DNA of 28,091 bases, taken from positions 1-28,091 of the forward strand of contig CANGOK010000007.1 of NCBI GenBank assembly GCA_947455285.1. The letters run 5' to 3'. The notes under the pieces were generated by a model that was given only the letters and a program-made list of their open reading frames with translations, was not told where the DNA came from and searched no databases. The stretch is from Beijerinckiaceae bacterium. GTDB taxonomy: Bacteria; Pseudomonadota; Alphaproteobacteria; Rhizobiales; Beijerinckiaceae. Shown here piece by piece: positions 1 to 8,220 of this stretch. The first letter of the stretch is position 1. The number at the start of each line of letters is the position of its first letter. The position numbers and the translations under genes are program-made.

Positions 1-112
1 GGCGTCGCGCCATGGCGCGCAAGTTGGGCGGCGCAGGCAGAGGTCGCGCCGGGTCGGCGGGGCGCTCAGTCTGCTGCGTCATCGCGGGGCGCCGCGCTTC
101 GGCGAGGCCTTG

Positions 113-841
113 ATGCTTGAGGTCGACGCTTTTGCGCCGCGGGGCGATCTCAGTGATGCGGTTTCGAGGGCGGGGCGACCCGGCCTTCTGCCTCATGCCG
201 TCGATGGCCCGTGTGTTACATCCATCGAGGTTGCGCTCGCTGATTTGTCGCGACAGGTGCGGCTGGAGGCGAAGGCCACAGTGTTCGAGGAGGGGGCGCA
301 GGCTGAGGCGGTCTGGAAGCTGATGAGCGGCACCGTGCTTCTTTCCAAATTGCTGCATGACGGACGACGGCAGATCATCGGCATCGCCATGCCCGGCGAT
401 TTTCTGGGTCTGTGCATGCAGTCGGCGAACAGTTTCACCGCCAGCGCGCTGACCCCCGTGACGCTTTGCCGTTGCGATCAGGCTCGCTTCGCCGCCCTGC
501 TGGACAGCGCGCCGCAATTGATGCGGCAGGTTTTCGCCACCTGTTCAAATGAACTCAGTCTCGCTCAGGAACATATGTTGCTGCTCGGGCGGCGCAGCGC
601 AGATGAAAAGGTGGCGGCGTTCCTCCTGAGCCTGCGTGCGCGCTGGGCGCCCGTGCATGGCCTCTCGGCCCGTATCGACCTTCCCATGACGCGGCAGGAT
701 ATTGGGGACTATCTCGGGCTGACGCTCGAGACGGTCAGCCGCACCATGACGCGGCTTGCGCATCGCAAGATCATCGCGATCATCCCCGATGGGGTCCGCA
801 TTTTGGATATGGACAGGCTGAAAGCCGTGGCGAGCCTTTAG
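113..841 (+). CDS. Crp/Fnr-family transcriptional regulator (FixK-like)
   Basis: Cyclic-nucleotide-binding-type sensor domain (about residues 45-160, with the typical VFEEGAQAEAVWKLMSGTV and IGIAMPGDFLG segments) followed by a Crp-type winged helix-turn-helix (about 190-235, MTRQDIGDYLGLTLETVSR). The E-TVSR recognition-helix pattern is that of FNR/FixK proteins, which bind TTGAT-N4-ATCAA-like sites. The N-terminal cysteine cluster of oxygen-sensing FNR is absent (one Cys in the first 45 residues), so a FixK-like protein that does not hold an FeS cluster is more likely; this is inference. The 242-aa length fits the family. ATG at 113 is chosen over an in-frame TTG directly before it; a GCGAGG-like site lies a few bases upstream. 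It precedes the TAXI-like gene by 84 bp on the same strand. The regulated genes cannot be deduced from the window. Confidence 0.88.
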   Translation: MLEVDAFAPRGDLSDAVSRAGRPGLLPHAVDGPCVTSIEVALADLSRQVRLEAKATVFEEGAQAEAVWKLMSGTVLLSKLLHDGRRQIIGIAMPGDFLGLCMQSANSFTASALTPVTLCRCDQARFAALLDSAPQLMRQVFATCSNELSLAQEHMLLLGRRSADEKVAAFLLSLRARWAPVHGLSARIDLPMTRQDIGDYLGLTLETVSRTMTRLAHRKIIAIIPDGVRILDMDRLKAVASL

Positions 842-925
842 GCGCGTGCTTGTCCACCGGGCGCCGTCCCCTCGCTTGAGCCTGCCGCGCTCCCGTGCCA
901 GCATGGACAAAAAGGGGGATCGTCC

Positions 926-1885
926 ATGCCTGAACCGCTTCCGCGCGGCGCCAATTTTCGGCGCTCCAAGTTTCTCTGGGAAATAGGCCTCGATGTCGCT
1001 GGCGATCCCACCACGCCCTATGGCGGGAACAGGGATATGTGCATCGCCATTGGCAATGGTTCGGGCGAGGCCTGGCGTCCGGCCATGCGCATGGGCACGG
1101 GTTCGCCCATCCTTGCGCTCGATGTGGCGCGTGGCGGGCTTGAGATGGCCATGGTCAATCCGTCCGGATTCCTGACGCAGGCGGTGCGCGGCGTCGGCCT
1201 GTTTAGGGAACCGATGCCGTTGCGCATCATCGCGATGTATCCAAGCTATGATCGCTTCGTTTTCATGTTCCATCCCAAGACGGGGCTGAAATCCCTGAAA
1301 GATGTGAAGGACCGGAAATATCCGCTGCATGTCTCGGTCAAGGAGGATGTGACTCATTCCACCCGCGTCTTCATCGATCAGGCGCTCGCTTTTTACGGGT
1401 TCAGCCTGGCTGACATTGAATCCTGGGGCGGCAAACTGAACCTGACCGGCGCGCCCGCTGACCCACGCCGTGTCTCGGCGCTGAATGCCGGCGAATTGGA
1501 CGCCATCTTCGATGAGGGTCTGCCTGTATGGCTCGACATGGCGGTGAAGGCCGGGCTTCGCTTCGTCGATCTGGAGCCTGATCATTTCGACTGGCTCGCC
1601 AATCTCGGCTGGCGCCGCGTCCTCTTGCGAAAAGGGGAGTGGAGCGCGCCCGAGGACCATTGGTGCATCGATTACAGCGGCTGGCCCCTCTATGCGCGCG
1701 CCGATTTTCCCGAGGAGCTCGCCTATAAGGCGGCGCGGGCGGCTGTGGCGCGGGCGGCGGAGGTCGTCTGGGAGCCCGAATATCGGGGTGTTGAGGAATT
1801 GTTCACCGAGGGGCCCTCAAGCCCGATGGATGTGCCGCTCCACGAGGGCTCGGCGCGGTTCTGGCGAGAATACAAGGGCGGGTAG
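926..1885 (+). CDS. TAXI-like (TRAP-type) solute-binding protein without signal peptide
   Basis: 319 aa resembling TAXI-family TRAP-transporter solute-binding proteins: an early ligand-lobe segment (CIAIGNGSGEAWRPAMRMG, about residues 39-57), an AMVNPSGFLTQAVRG segment (about 76-90), and the GLKSLKDVKDRKYPLHVSVK segment (about 118-137) typical of the second lobe. Family members are normally exported and deliver carboxylates to a TRAP membrane component. Here the N-terminus (MPEPLPRGANFRRSK) has no hydrophobic signal sequence, so the product is predicted to be cytoplasmic. No DctQ/DctM-like membrane gene is nearby. A good ribosome site (AAAAGGGGGA) supports ATG 926. It may act as an intracellular ligand binder or sensor rather than a transporter part; that is inference. 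Family assignment is fairly secure, function is not. Confidence 0.75.
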   Translation: MPEPLPRGANFRRSKFLWEIGLDVAGDPTTPYGGNRDMCIAIGNGSGEAWRPAMRMGTGSPILALDVARGGLEMAMVNPSGFLTQAVRGVGLFREPMPLRIIAMYPSYDRFVFMFHPKTGLKSLKDVKDRKYPLHVSVKEDVTHSTRVFIDQALAFYGFSLADIESWGGKLNLTGAPADPRRVSALNAGELDAIFDEGLPVWLDMAVKAGLRFVDLEPDHFDWLANLGWRRVLLRKGEWSAPEDHWCIDYSGWPLYARADFPEELAYKAARAAVARAAEVVWEPEYRGVEELFTEGPSSPMDVPLHEGSARFWREYKGG

Positions 1886-1979
1886 GGCGCTTAGACCCGG
1901 AAAATTTACGGGGGTGTGAACTGTTCGTTATCTCCGCAGGGGCTTAACTGCAGGTGTTACGAGCGAACGGGCGAAGCGC

Positions 1980-2546
1980 ATGGCTGTAAAGTTGATCTCG
2001 GGGAAGCGATTTGGGGATGCGCGTGGATGGTTTTCCGAAACCTATAACGCCCGAACCATGGCGGGGCGCGGGATCGATCTGACCTTCGTTCAGGACAACC
2101 AGTCCTTTTCGAAGATGGCGGGGACCATTCGCGGGCTGCATTTTCAGTCTCCGCCCCATGCTCAGGCGAAACTCGTGCGCTGCCTCAAGGGCTCGATTTT
2201 CGATGTCGCGGTCGATGTCCGCAATGGTTCGCCGACCTATGGGCGATGGGTTGGGGCGAACCTTTCCGCCGAAAATGGCATTCAGCTGCTCATCCCCGTG
2301 GGGTTCGCCCATGGTTTCATCACCCTCGAGCCCGACACCGAGGTTTTTTACAAGGTGACGGACTTTTACGCGCCCGCCTGCGATGGGGGCCTGCGTTGGA
2401 ACGATCCCACCATCGGGGTCGAATGGCCGCTTGCGGCCGGCGCCCAACCGCTGCTCTCCGACAAGGACGAAAAGCTTCCATTTCTTGACGAATTCTTCAG
2501 TCCTTTCCCTTACGATGGGGATCCGTTATCGCTCATTGAGGTCTAA
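1980..2546 (+). CDS. rfbC: dTDP-4-dehydrorhamnose 3,5-epimerase
   Basis: 188-aa cupin-fold RmlC enzyme, third step of dTDP-L-rhamnose synthesis: double epimerisation of dTDP-4-keto-6-deoxy-glucose. Diagnostic segments are FGDARGWFSETYN near the N-terminus (about 11-23), IRGLHFQ carrying the catalytic-base His54, the substrate-site arginines and lysine of QAKLVRCLKG (about 62-71), PVGFAHGF (106-113) and KVTDFYAP with Tyr130 as probable acid. The protein starts slightly short compared with homologues that carry a few extra residues before the RGxF region, but no better start is seen upstream and the ribosome site is weak. First gene of rfbCBDA; the next gene begins 17 nt after the stop. Confidence 0.95.
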   Translation: MAVKLISGKRFGDARGWFSETYNARTMAGRGIDLTFVQDNQSFSKMAGTIRGLHFQSPPHAQAKLVRCLKGSIFDVAVDVRNGSPTYGRWVGANLSAENGIQLLIPVGFAHGFITLEPDTEVFYKVTDFYAPACDGGLRWNDPTIGVEWPLAAGAQPLLSDKDEKLPFLDEFFSPFPYDGDPLSLIEV

Positions 2547-2562
2547 TCGACTGGGTTCCGAG

Positions 2563-3621
2563 ATGCGGATTGTGGTCACCGGCGGGGCTGGTTTCATCGG
2601 GTCGGCCCTGGTTCGGCATTTGCTGACGCAGAGCGATCACGAGGTCCACGTCCTCGATAAGCTCACCTACGCCAGCACGCTCACCTCGCTGGAAGGCGTA
2701 TCGGGCAATCCGCGCTATGGTTTCACGCAGGCTGATATCTGCGACGCTGCGGCGGTCAGGGGCGTGTTCGAGCGTGTCGATCCGGATGTGGTCGTGCATC
2801 TTGCCGCCGAGTCTCATGTAGACCGGTCAATCGATGGTCCTGGCGCATTCATCGAAACCAATATCGTCGGCACATATACGCTTCTCCAAGCCTCGCGCGC
2901 GCATTGGATGAATTTGCCAGAGCCGCGGAAGTCAGTGTTTCGATTCCATCATGTCTCGACCGATGAGGTTTTCGGCGCGCTGGGGGATGAGGGGCTCTTC
3001 ACTGAAGAAACGCCATATGATCCCCGTTCGCCCTATTCGGCCTCGAAGGCCTCGTCGGACCATCTCGTGCGCGCCTGGTGGCACACCTATGGGCTGCCGA
3101 TCACAGTGACCAATTGCTCGAACAATTATGGTCCCTATCACTTTCCCGAAAAGCTGATCCCGTTGATGATCGTGAAGGCTTTGGCTGGCGAGCCATTGCC
3201 GGTCTATGGTCGCGGGGAAAATGTGCGTGACTGGCTTTATGTCGAGGATCACGCGCGCGCCATCCGCGCTGTCTTCGAGAAGGCGGCGCCCGGCTCTACC
3301 TATAACGTTGGCGGCCGCGCCGAGCGCAAGAATATCGATGTGGTGAAAGGCGTCTGCGAGGCGCTCGACCACCTGCGTCCACGCTCCGATGGAAAGCCGT
3401 ATGCGGAGCAGATCTCCTATGTGACGGATCGGCCGGGGCACGATTTCCGTTATGCGATTGATTGCAGCCGTCTCGAAGCTGATCTTGGCTGGTCGCAGAC
3501 GGAAACGTTCGAAAGCGGCCTTCGCAAAACCGTCGCATGGTTCCTTGAAAACGAGGGCTGGTGGCGTCCGTTGCTCGCGCGCAGCTACGGCGGCGAAAGG
3601 CTCGGGTTGAAGTCGTCATGA
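2563..3621 (+). CDS. rfbB: dTDP-glucose 4,6-dehydratase
   Basis: 352-aa extended short-chain dehydrogenase (RmlB), second step of dTDP-L-rhamnose synthesis: NAD-dependent oxidation, dehydration and reduction of dTDP-glucose. The Rossmann motif TGGAGFIGS sits at residues 6-14. The catalytic Thr133-Asp134-Glu135 (VSTDEVFG) and YSASK (Tyr158, Lys162) are intact. The NNYGPYHFPEKLIP segment and YGRGENVRDWLYVEDHA are typical of the family. The start at ATG 2563 (MRIVVTGG) is set by the fold; an open frame extending upstream to 2383 only overlaps rfbC and is not used. The stop overlaps the rfbD start (ATGA), implying translational coupling. Confidence 0.97.
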   Translation: MRIVVTGGAGFIGSALVRHLLTQSDHEVHVLDKLTYASTLTSLEGVSGNPRYGFTQADICDAAAVRGVFERVDPDVVVHLAAESHVDRSIDGPGAFIETNIVGTYTLLQASRAHWMNLPEPRKSVFRFHHVSTDEVFGALGDEGLFTEETPYDPRSPYSASKASSDHLVRAWWHTYGLPITVTNCSNNYGPYHFPEKLIPLMIVKALAGEPLPVYGRGENVRDWLYVEDHARAIRAVFEKAAPGSTYNVGGRAERKNIDVVKGVCEALDHLRPRSDGKPYAEQISYVTDRPGHDFRYAIDCSRLEADLGWSQTETFESGLRKTVAWFLENEGWWRPLLARSYGGERLGLKSS

Positions 3622-4508
3622 AGGACATATTGGTCACCGGCGGTTCGGGGCAGGTGGGCCGTGCGCTGCTGGCTGGCGCTCCTAAGGCTGGCTTTCGCTT
3701 CGTTGCGCCGGGGCGTGATGAATTAGACCTTCTGCATCCACAGTCTTTCGCTTACGTCCTTGGATCTCGCCCATGGGCGGCGATTATCAATGCTGGCGCC
3801 TATACGGCGGTTGATAAGGCTGAAACCGAAGTTGAGCAGGCCTGGCGCATCAATGCGCTGGCCCCTGCTGTGCTTGCGCGCGAAGCTGCGAAGGCAGGCG
3901 TTCCGCTCGTCCATGTTTCGACCGACTATGTTTTTTCCGGCGCAGGCGACCGACTCTATCGCGAAGATGATGGCGTTGCGCCGCTCGGCGTCTATGGCGC
4001 CAGCAAGGAAGCGGGCGAGCAGGGTGTTCGCACTGGCGGCGGGTGCAGCGTCATCGTGCGGGCTTCATGGGTGGTGAGCCCGTGGCGCAATAACTTTATC
4101 AAGACCATGTTGCGCCTTGGCGCCGAACGCGATGTTGTGCGCGTCGTAGCCGATCAGAAGGGCGCGCCGACCTCGGCCATCGATCTGGCGCATGTCCTGG
4201 CGACGATCGCCTGCGCCCTCGCCAACGACGCCACGGCCCCCACGGGCACATTCCACTTCTCCAATGCAGGCGTGACGAACTGGGCTGATTTCGCCACGGA
4301 AATTTTCCGGCTCTCTGCGGCGAGGGGAGGGCATTGCGCGCGTGTCGAACCAATCACTACCGCACAATATCCAACAGCCGCGCGCCGTCCCGCCTATTCG
4401 TGTTTGTCGACCGAGCGTGTACAGAAGCTCTATGGGCTTTCGCCCCGGCCTTGGGAGGCTGCGGTCGCTGACATCATCGACGAACTCATTCCATCGAGGG
4501 CTCCATGA
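3618..4508 (+). CDS. rfbD: dTDP-4-dehydrorhamnose reductase
   Basis: 296-aa RmlD-type SDR, final step: NAD(P)H-dependent reduction of dTDP-4-keto-L-rhamnose to dTDP-L-rhamnose. Visible are TGGSGQVGRAL (7-17), INAGAYTAVDKAE (57-69), HVSTDYVFSG (99-108) and the catalytic YGASK (Tyr126, Lys130), plus the family-typical VVADQKGAPTSAIDLA segment. ATG 3618 gives the correct N-terminal Rossmann strand and overlaps the rfbB stop by four bases; a longer open frame upstream would overlap rfbB by about 60 bp and is rejected. The stop again overlaps the next gene as ATGA. Confidence 0.97.
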   Translation: MKDILVTGGSGQVGRALLAGAPKAGFRFVAPGRDELDLLHPQSFAYVLGSRPWAAIINAGAYTAVDKAETEVEQAWRINALAPAVLAREAAKAGVPLVHVSTDYVFSGAGDRLYREDDGVAPLGVYGASKEAGEQGVRTGGGCSVIVRASWVVSPWRNNFIKTMLRLGAERDVVRVVADQKGAPTSAIDLAHVLATIACALANDATAPTGTFHFSNAGVTNWADFATEIFRLSAARGGHCARVEPITTAQYPTAARRPAYSCLSTERVQKLYGLSPRPWEAAVADIIDELIPSRAP

Positions 4509-5371
4509 AGGGCATCATTCTTGCGGGTGGCTCTGGCTCACGTCTGCATCCTGCGACGCTCGCCGTGAACAAGCAGCTCCTGCCCATCTATGATAAGCCG
4601 ATGATTTACTATCCGCTATCGGTCTTGCTGCTGGCGGGCATCAAGGAGACGCTCATCATCTCCTCCCCGGAATATCTCGCCAATTACCAGAGTCTCTTTG
4701 GCGATGGCTCGACCTGGGGCATCAAGGTTTCCTACGCCGTGCAGCCCAAGCCCGAAGGGCTCGCGCAGGCCTTCATCATTGGCCGCGAATTCGTTGGAAC
4801 CGATCCCGTCTGCCTCATTCTTGGCGACAACGTTTTCCATGGCGCGGGGCTTGGCGCGAAGCTGAAGTCCGCAGCGTCAAAGGCGCATGGCGCGACGGTT
4901 TTCGCCTATCATGTCGAAGATCCCGAGCGATACGGCGTCGTTGCATTCGACGCTGCAGGTCGGCCGTCAAGCATAGTTGAGAAGCCTGCTAATCCTGTCT
5001 CTCCATGGGCGGTCACGGGCCTTTACTTCTACGACAATCGCGTGCTCGACATCGCTGCGGCGGTGAAGCCATCGGACCGTGGAGAATTGGAGATCACCGA
5101 CGTCAATCGCGCCTATCTCGAATTGGGCGAGCTTGAGGTCGAGCGCCTTGGTCGCGGATATGCGTGGCTCGATACGGGAACGCATGACTCGCTGATTGAG
5201 GCGGGCGAATTCGTCCGCACGATACAGAAGCGTCAGGGCATTCAGGTCGCCTGCCTTGAAGAGATCGCCTACGATCAAGGCTTCATGACTGCCGCGCAGG
5301 TGCGCGCGCGCGGCGAGCTTTTTGGCAAGACGGATTACGGTCGTTATTTGATGCGGCTTGTCAGGGATTGA
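4505..5371 (+). CDS. rfbA: glucose-1-phosphate thymidylyltransferase
   Basis: 288-aa RmlA, first committed step: dTTP + glucose-1-phosphate to dTDP-glucose + PPi. The nucleotidyltransferase signature GGSGSRLHPATLAVNKQLL (8-26) is complete, followed by YDKPMIYYPLS, the PKPEGLAQAFIIG substrate loop and LGDNVFHG with metal-binding Asp108. The segment AWLDTGTHDSLIEAGEFV is also diagnostic. Length is normal. The start overlaps the rfbD stop by 4 bp. This is the last gene of rfbCBDA and ends only 10 bp from the end of convergent lptE, with no obvious intrinsic terminator between them. The four enzymes together supply dTDP-L-rhamnose for O-antigen, exopolysaccharide or glycoprotein; no glycosyltransferase is in the window. 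Confidence 0.97.
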   Translation: MKGIILAGGSGSRLHPATLAVNKQLLPIYDKPMIYYPLSVLLLAGIKETLIISSPEYLANYQSLFGDGSTWGIKVSYAVQPKPEGLAQAFIIGREFVGTDPVCLILGDNVFHGAGLGAKLKSAASKAHGATVFAYHVEDPERYGVVAFDAAGRPSSIVEKPANPVSPWAVTGLYFYDNRVLDIAAAVKPSDRGELEITDVNRAYLELGELEVERLGRGYAWLDTGTHDSLIEAGEFVRTIQKRQGIQVACLEEIAYDQGFMTAAQVRARGELFGKTDYGRYLMRLVRD

Positions 5372-5381
5372 GGGCAGAAAT

Positions 5382-5897
5382 TCACGGGGCCAGAAGCGTC
5401 GTCGCTAGCCTTGTCCGGATCTGGTCAGCCAGCGTTTTCGCGTTGCGGATCTCGGCGTCGCGGGCCGCGCGGACGTTGGCGAAACGGTTGCTGCCGCGAT
5501 CATAGTCCGCAAGCGAGATGACATAGCCCTCGGTTAGGGGATTGCCGCCCGAAATAGGAAGCAACTTGTAGTCAGCCCGAGCGGTCAGCGAATTGGCGGT
5601 GGCGCGTCCAGTGACCGTATCGATGAGAGCAGTTTGGCCCGCCTGTGTGAAGGTGATCACGAGGCGATATTTGGGCGCGGGTTGGTCGCCCGTTCCATTG
5701 AGAAGGAAGCGCAGCTCCTCGGTCAGGTAGTGACCGAAGCGTCCCTGGACGGGCTCAATGGTGATGGACTGCAAGTCGCCGCGCAGGTCCGAGCCCGCCT
5801 GCGGCGCATAGATCGGCCGAAAACAACCGCCCAGCGACAGAGCAAGGCAAAGCGCCGCCGCGCCGCGCATGGCTGCCCGAACAGAGCTGCGATCCAT
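5382..5897 (-). CDS. lptE: LPS-assembly lipoprotein LptE
   Basis: 171-aa lipoprotein: positively charged N-terminus, hydrophobic stretch and lipobox SLGGC with lipidated Cys25, then FRPIYAP and a domain with the alphaproteobacterial LptE pattern (ITIEPVQGRFGHYLTEELRF, then YRLVITFTQ, RADYKLL and a C-terminal AARDAEIRNAKTLADQIRTR helix). LptE plugs the outer-membrane LptD barrel and takes part in the last step of LPS export. ATG 5897 is preferred because GAAGGG lies 8 nt upstream; an ATG 30 nt further upstream is possible. In many alphaproteobacteria lptE sits between leuS and holA; neither is adjacent here. It lies 76 bp downstream of a co-directional TctC-type gene and converges on rfbA, so an envelope context is shared with the rhamnose operon. 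Confidence 0.88.
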   Translation of the reverse strand: MDRSSVRAAMRGAAALCLALSLGGCFRPIYAPQAGSDLRGDLQSITIEPVQGRFGHYLTEELRFLLNGTGDQPAPKYRLVITFTQAGQTALIDTVTGRATANSLTARADYKLLPISGGNPLTEGYVISLADYDRGSNRFANVRAARDAEIRNAKTLADQIRTRLATTLLAP

Positions 5898-5973
5898 CAA
5901 TATTACCCTTCGGTTTGTCACTTCCATCCCACTTTAGCAGCCTTGGCCTCGACTTCACAGGGCTTTCGCGACC

Positions 5974-6996
5974 TCAGGGCTTTGGCTCCCGCAGTGCCTC
6001 CTTCAGGATTTCCACAATGTCCGGCGGAAAGGACAGGGCCTCATTCACGAAAGCGCCCAGCTGTTCCCCTGAAGTGGGCGAGAGGTCAGCATGCATTCGC
6101 TCGGCCTCGCTGATGAACTGGGGATCTTTCATCGTGTCCGCGAAGGCCTCCCGCAGCATGGCGACGCGCTCGGGCGGCACGGCAGGGGAAACGGCGAAGG
6201 GCCGATTGATGGAGGCGAAGGCGAGGGAGAGAAGGCGCGCCGCAGCCTCCTTTTTGGGGTCGCCCTTCACCAGATCGAGCAGCAGCGGAACATGGGCGGG
6301 CACATTGGGGTCTTTGCGTATGCCCAGTTGAGCCAGAAGGTTGATCTTGGGCCTCACATCCTCCGGCACGGCAGCCATATAGCTTGTGTAGGAGGTGACA
6401 TTGCGGCCATCGAGTTCGCCGCGCTGGATGGCGAGATCATATTCTCCCGCGCCCGTATAACCCAGAATGACGTGGTATTTTGTGCCAGCGAGCGCATTGA
6501 ACGCCCATGCTATCTGGGCAGGGCTAGAGCCGACGCCGGTCGCCCCCACACGTGTGACGTTGTTTCTCGCATCTTCCAAAGTCTTGATCTTGGAGTGGGG
6601 CCAGGTGACGTCAACCGGATTGCTTTGGCTGATGTCGCCAAGCCAGTTGAGCTTCTTCAGGGAAACGTCCATCCCCGGCTCGCCCATCAATTCATGAATG
6701 ACATTGCCGGAATTCACGTTGAGGATGACCGTGCCGTCATGGGGCGGTTTTCCGACAAGCATATTGAGCGCGCGCAGGCCTCCGGCGCCCGGCACATTCT
6801 GCACGGTGACATTGGGCTGCCCGGGGATATGACGACCGATATGGCGCGCCAGAAGCCGCGAATAAGCATCGATGCCGCCGCCGGGATTGGACGGAATGAG
6901 GATGGTGACGACCTTGCCCGCGAAGGCTCCCTGCGCGGCCGCAGGGTTGGCGACGCAAAGCAGGCAAAAGGCGAGCGCAAGGCGCAGATGGGTCAT
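5974..6996 (-). CDS. TctC/Bug-family solute-binding protein
   Basis: 340 aa, exported: the signal peptide MTHLRLALAFCLLCVANPAAA ends at an AxA site around residue 21. The mature protein shows the tripartite tricarboxylate transporter receptor fold: VTILIPSNPGGGIDAYSRLL (the usual anion-contacting loop), VTVQNVPGAGGLRALN and later YTGAGEYDLAIQRGELDGR. Members bind carboxylates and related acids, and normally work with TctA and TctB membrane subunits, none of which occurs in the window. A GGGAGG ribosome site precedes the start. It is divergent from another TctC-type gene at 7137 across a 140-bp region containing palindromes, and is followed by lptE. The ligand cannot be told from sequence. Confidence 0.88.
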   Translation of the reverse strand: MTHLRLALAFCLLCVANPAAAQGAFAGKVVTILIPSNPGGGIDAYSRLLARHIGRHIPGQPNVTVQNVPGAGGLRALNMLVGKPPHDGTVILNVNSGNVIHELMGEPGMDVSLKKLNWLGDISQSNPVDVTWPHSKIKTLEDARNNVTRVGATGVGSSPAQIAWAFNALAGTKYHVILGYTGAGEYDLAIQRGELDGRNVTSYTSYMAAVPEDVRPKINLLAQLGIRKDPNVPAHVPLLLDLVKGDPKKEAAARLLSLAFASINRPFAVSPAVPPERVAMLREAFADTMKDPQFISEAERMHADLSPTSGEQLGAFVNEALSFPPDIVEILKEALREPKP

Positions 6997-7056
6997 TACA
7001 ATCCTCCCTGTTTTTATACAGCGATTGCATACCCTGCCAGGGACGCCGTCAAGCTT

Positions 7057-7087
7057 GGGGGCGGTCCGCCCCCGCTCTTGTCAAGAG
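7057..7087. promoter_or_regulatory. paired palindromes between divergent TctC genes
   Basis: Two adjacent inverted repeats sit in the middle of the 140-bp divergent intergenic region: GGGGGCGG-T-CCGCCCCC (7057-7073) and CTCTTG-T-CAAGAG (7075-7087). Their placement between two divergently read binding-protein genes fits an operator site shared by both promoters; the GC-rich one could equally fold as an RNA hairpin in the 5' leader of the rightward gene. The palindromes are directly visible; the regulatory role is inference. Confidence 0.4.
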
Positions 7088-7136
7088 GCCATGACGCTGC
7101 GAAACTCCACGCAATAAGGGAACACTTGGGGGAAAC

Positions 7137-8180
7137 ATGTTCGCACGCATCCTCGGCGCGATGGCCGCCACGTTGATGTCGGTCAATTTGGCCAGTGCGG
7201 ATGCGGTGGCCGATTTCTACAAGGGTAAATCCGTACAACTCGTGGTCGGTTATGGGCCCGGCGGCGGTTATGACGTCTATGCGCGCGTCGTCGCGCGTTA
7301 CATCGGAAAGTATATTCCCGGCAGTCCGTCAGTCGTGGTGGTGAACATGCCGGGCGCGGGGTCGCTCCGCGCCACGAATTTCCTTTATACGACCGCTCCG
7401 AAAGATGGCCTCACCATCGGCGCTTTTGCTCGTGACATGCCGCTTATGGGCATTCTGGGCGGCAATGCGAATGTGCAGTTCGATCCGCGTAAATTCACAT
7501 GGCTGGGCTCGGCGTCAAGTTCAGCTAATGATTCCTATCTGCTCTTCGTTCGCAAGGATGCGGAGGCGAAATCGATCGCCGACGCGACGAAGCCGGGCGG
7601 TCCGACGATTGTGCTCGCGGGGACTGCTGAAGGCGCGACGGGAAATGATGTCGCGGTGCTCATGCGCGATACGATTGGTCTCAACGCGAAGGTGATCACC
7701 GGCTATCCCGATAGTGGCGCCATCTTTTTGGCTGTGGACCGAAAAGAGGTCGATGGACGCTTCGTTGGTCTGTCTGCGGTCAGCTCATCAAAGCCCGATT
7801 GGCTCAAGCCAGATGGTCCCGTGCGCGCGTTTTTGCAGTTTGGAAGAACCGAGCGCAACAAGCTGTTCCCCGATGCGCCGACAGCGCGAGAACTTGCGAA
7901 AGATGAGCGTTCGCGGGCTCTGATCGGCCTTGCTGAGTTGCCTTATCAGCTCTCGCGTCCGATGGCCGCGCCCCCCGGTCTGCCGGCGGATCGGGCCAAG
8001 GCGCTCCAGGACGCCTTTATGGCGATGCAGACGGATGCTGATTATCTCAAGGAAGCCGAGCGGCTGGGCCTTGATGTGAGCCCGGTCGATGGCGCGCAGG
8101 CGCTCGCCCTGATCGAGAAACTCGCGGGTTCGCCGAGAGAGCTGCTCGACTATATGAAGAAGCTGCACGGCGATAAGTGA
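7137..8180 (+). CDS. TctC/Bug-family solute-binding protein
   Basis: 347 aa with a signal peptide (MFARILGAMAATLMSVNLASA, predicted cleavage before DAVADFY). The mature part has the TctC receptor pattern: YKGKSVQLVVGYGPGGGYDVY, then VVVVNMPGAGSLRATNFLY and YPDSGAIFLAVDRKEVDGR. The YGPGGGYD loop marks the subfamily with a small aromatic ligand-loop residue. GGGGGAAAC precedes the ATG. No membrane subunits of a tripartite transporter are nearby, so it may use a permease encoded elsewhere or act as a sensor, as some Bug proteins do. It is followed by an AT-rich stretch leading to the LuxR-type regulator. Ligand unknown. Confidence 0.88.
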   Translation: MFARILGAMAATLMSVNLASADAVADFYKGKSVQLVVGYGPGGGYDVYARVVARYIGKYIPGSPSVVVVNMPGAGSLRATNFLYTTAPKDGLTIGAFARDMPLMGILGGNANVQFDPRKFTWLGSASSSANDSYLLFVRKDAEAKSIADATKPGGPTIVLAGTAEGATGNDVAVLMRDTIGLNAKVITGYPDSGAIFLAVDRKEVDGRFVGLSAVSSSKPDWLKPDGPVRAFLQFGRTERNKLFPDAPTARELAKDERSRALIGLAELPYQLSRPMAAPPGLPADRAKALQDAFMAMQTDADYLKEAERLGLDVSPVDGAQALALIEKLAGSPRELLDYMKKLHGDK

Positions 8181-8220
8181 GCCATTCCGTCCGGCCCAAT
8201 ATTACCGTGCGGAACAATTG

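Noticed and set aside
545..1660. 371-codon open frame on the minus strand
   Set aside because: It lies antisense to the Crp/Fnr regulator and TAXI-like gene, has low-complexity Arg/Gly/Asp-rich composition and no recognisable domain; typical of antisense frames in GC-rich coding DNA.
2383..2562. 60-codon upstream extension of rfbB
   Set aside because: It overlaps rfbC in another frame, and the Rossmann fold begins at the ATG at 2563.
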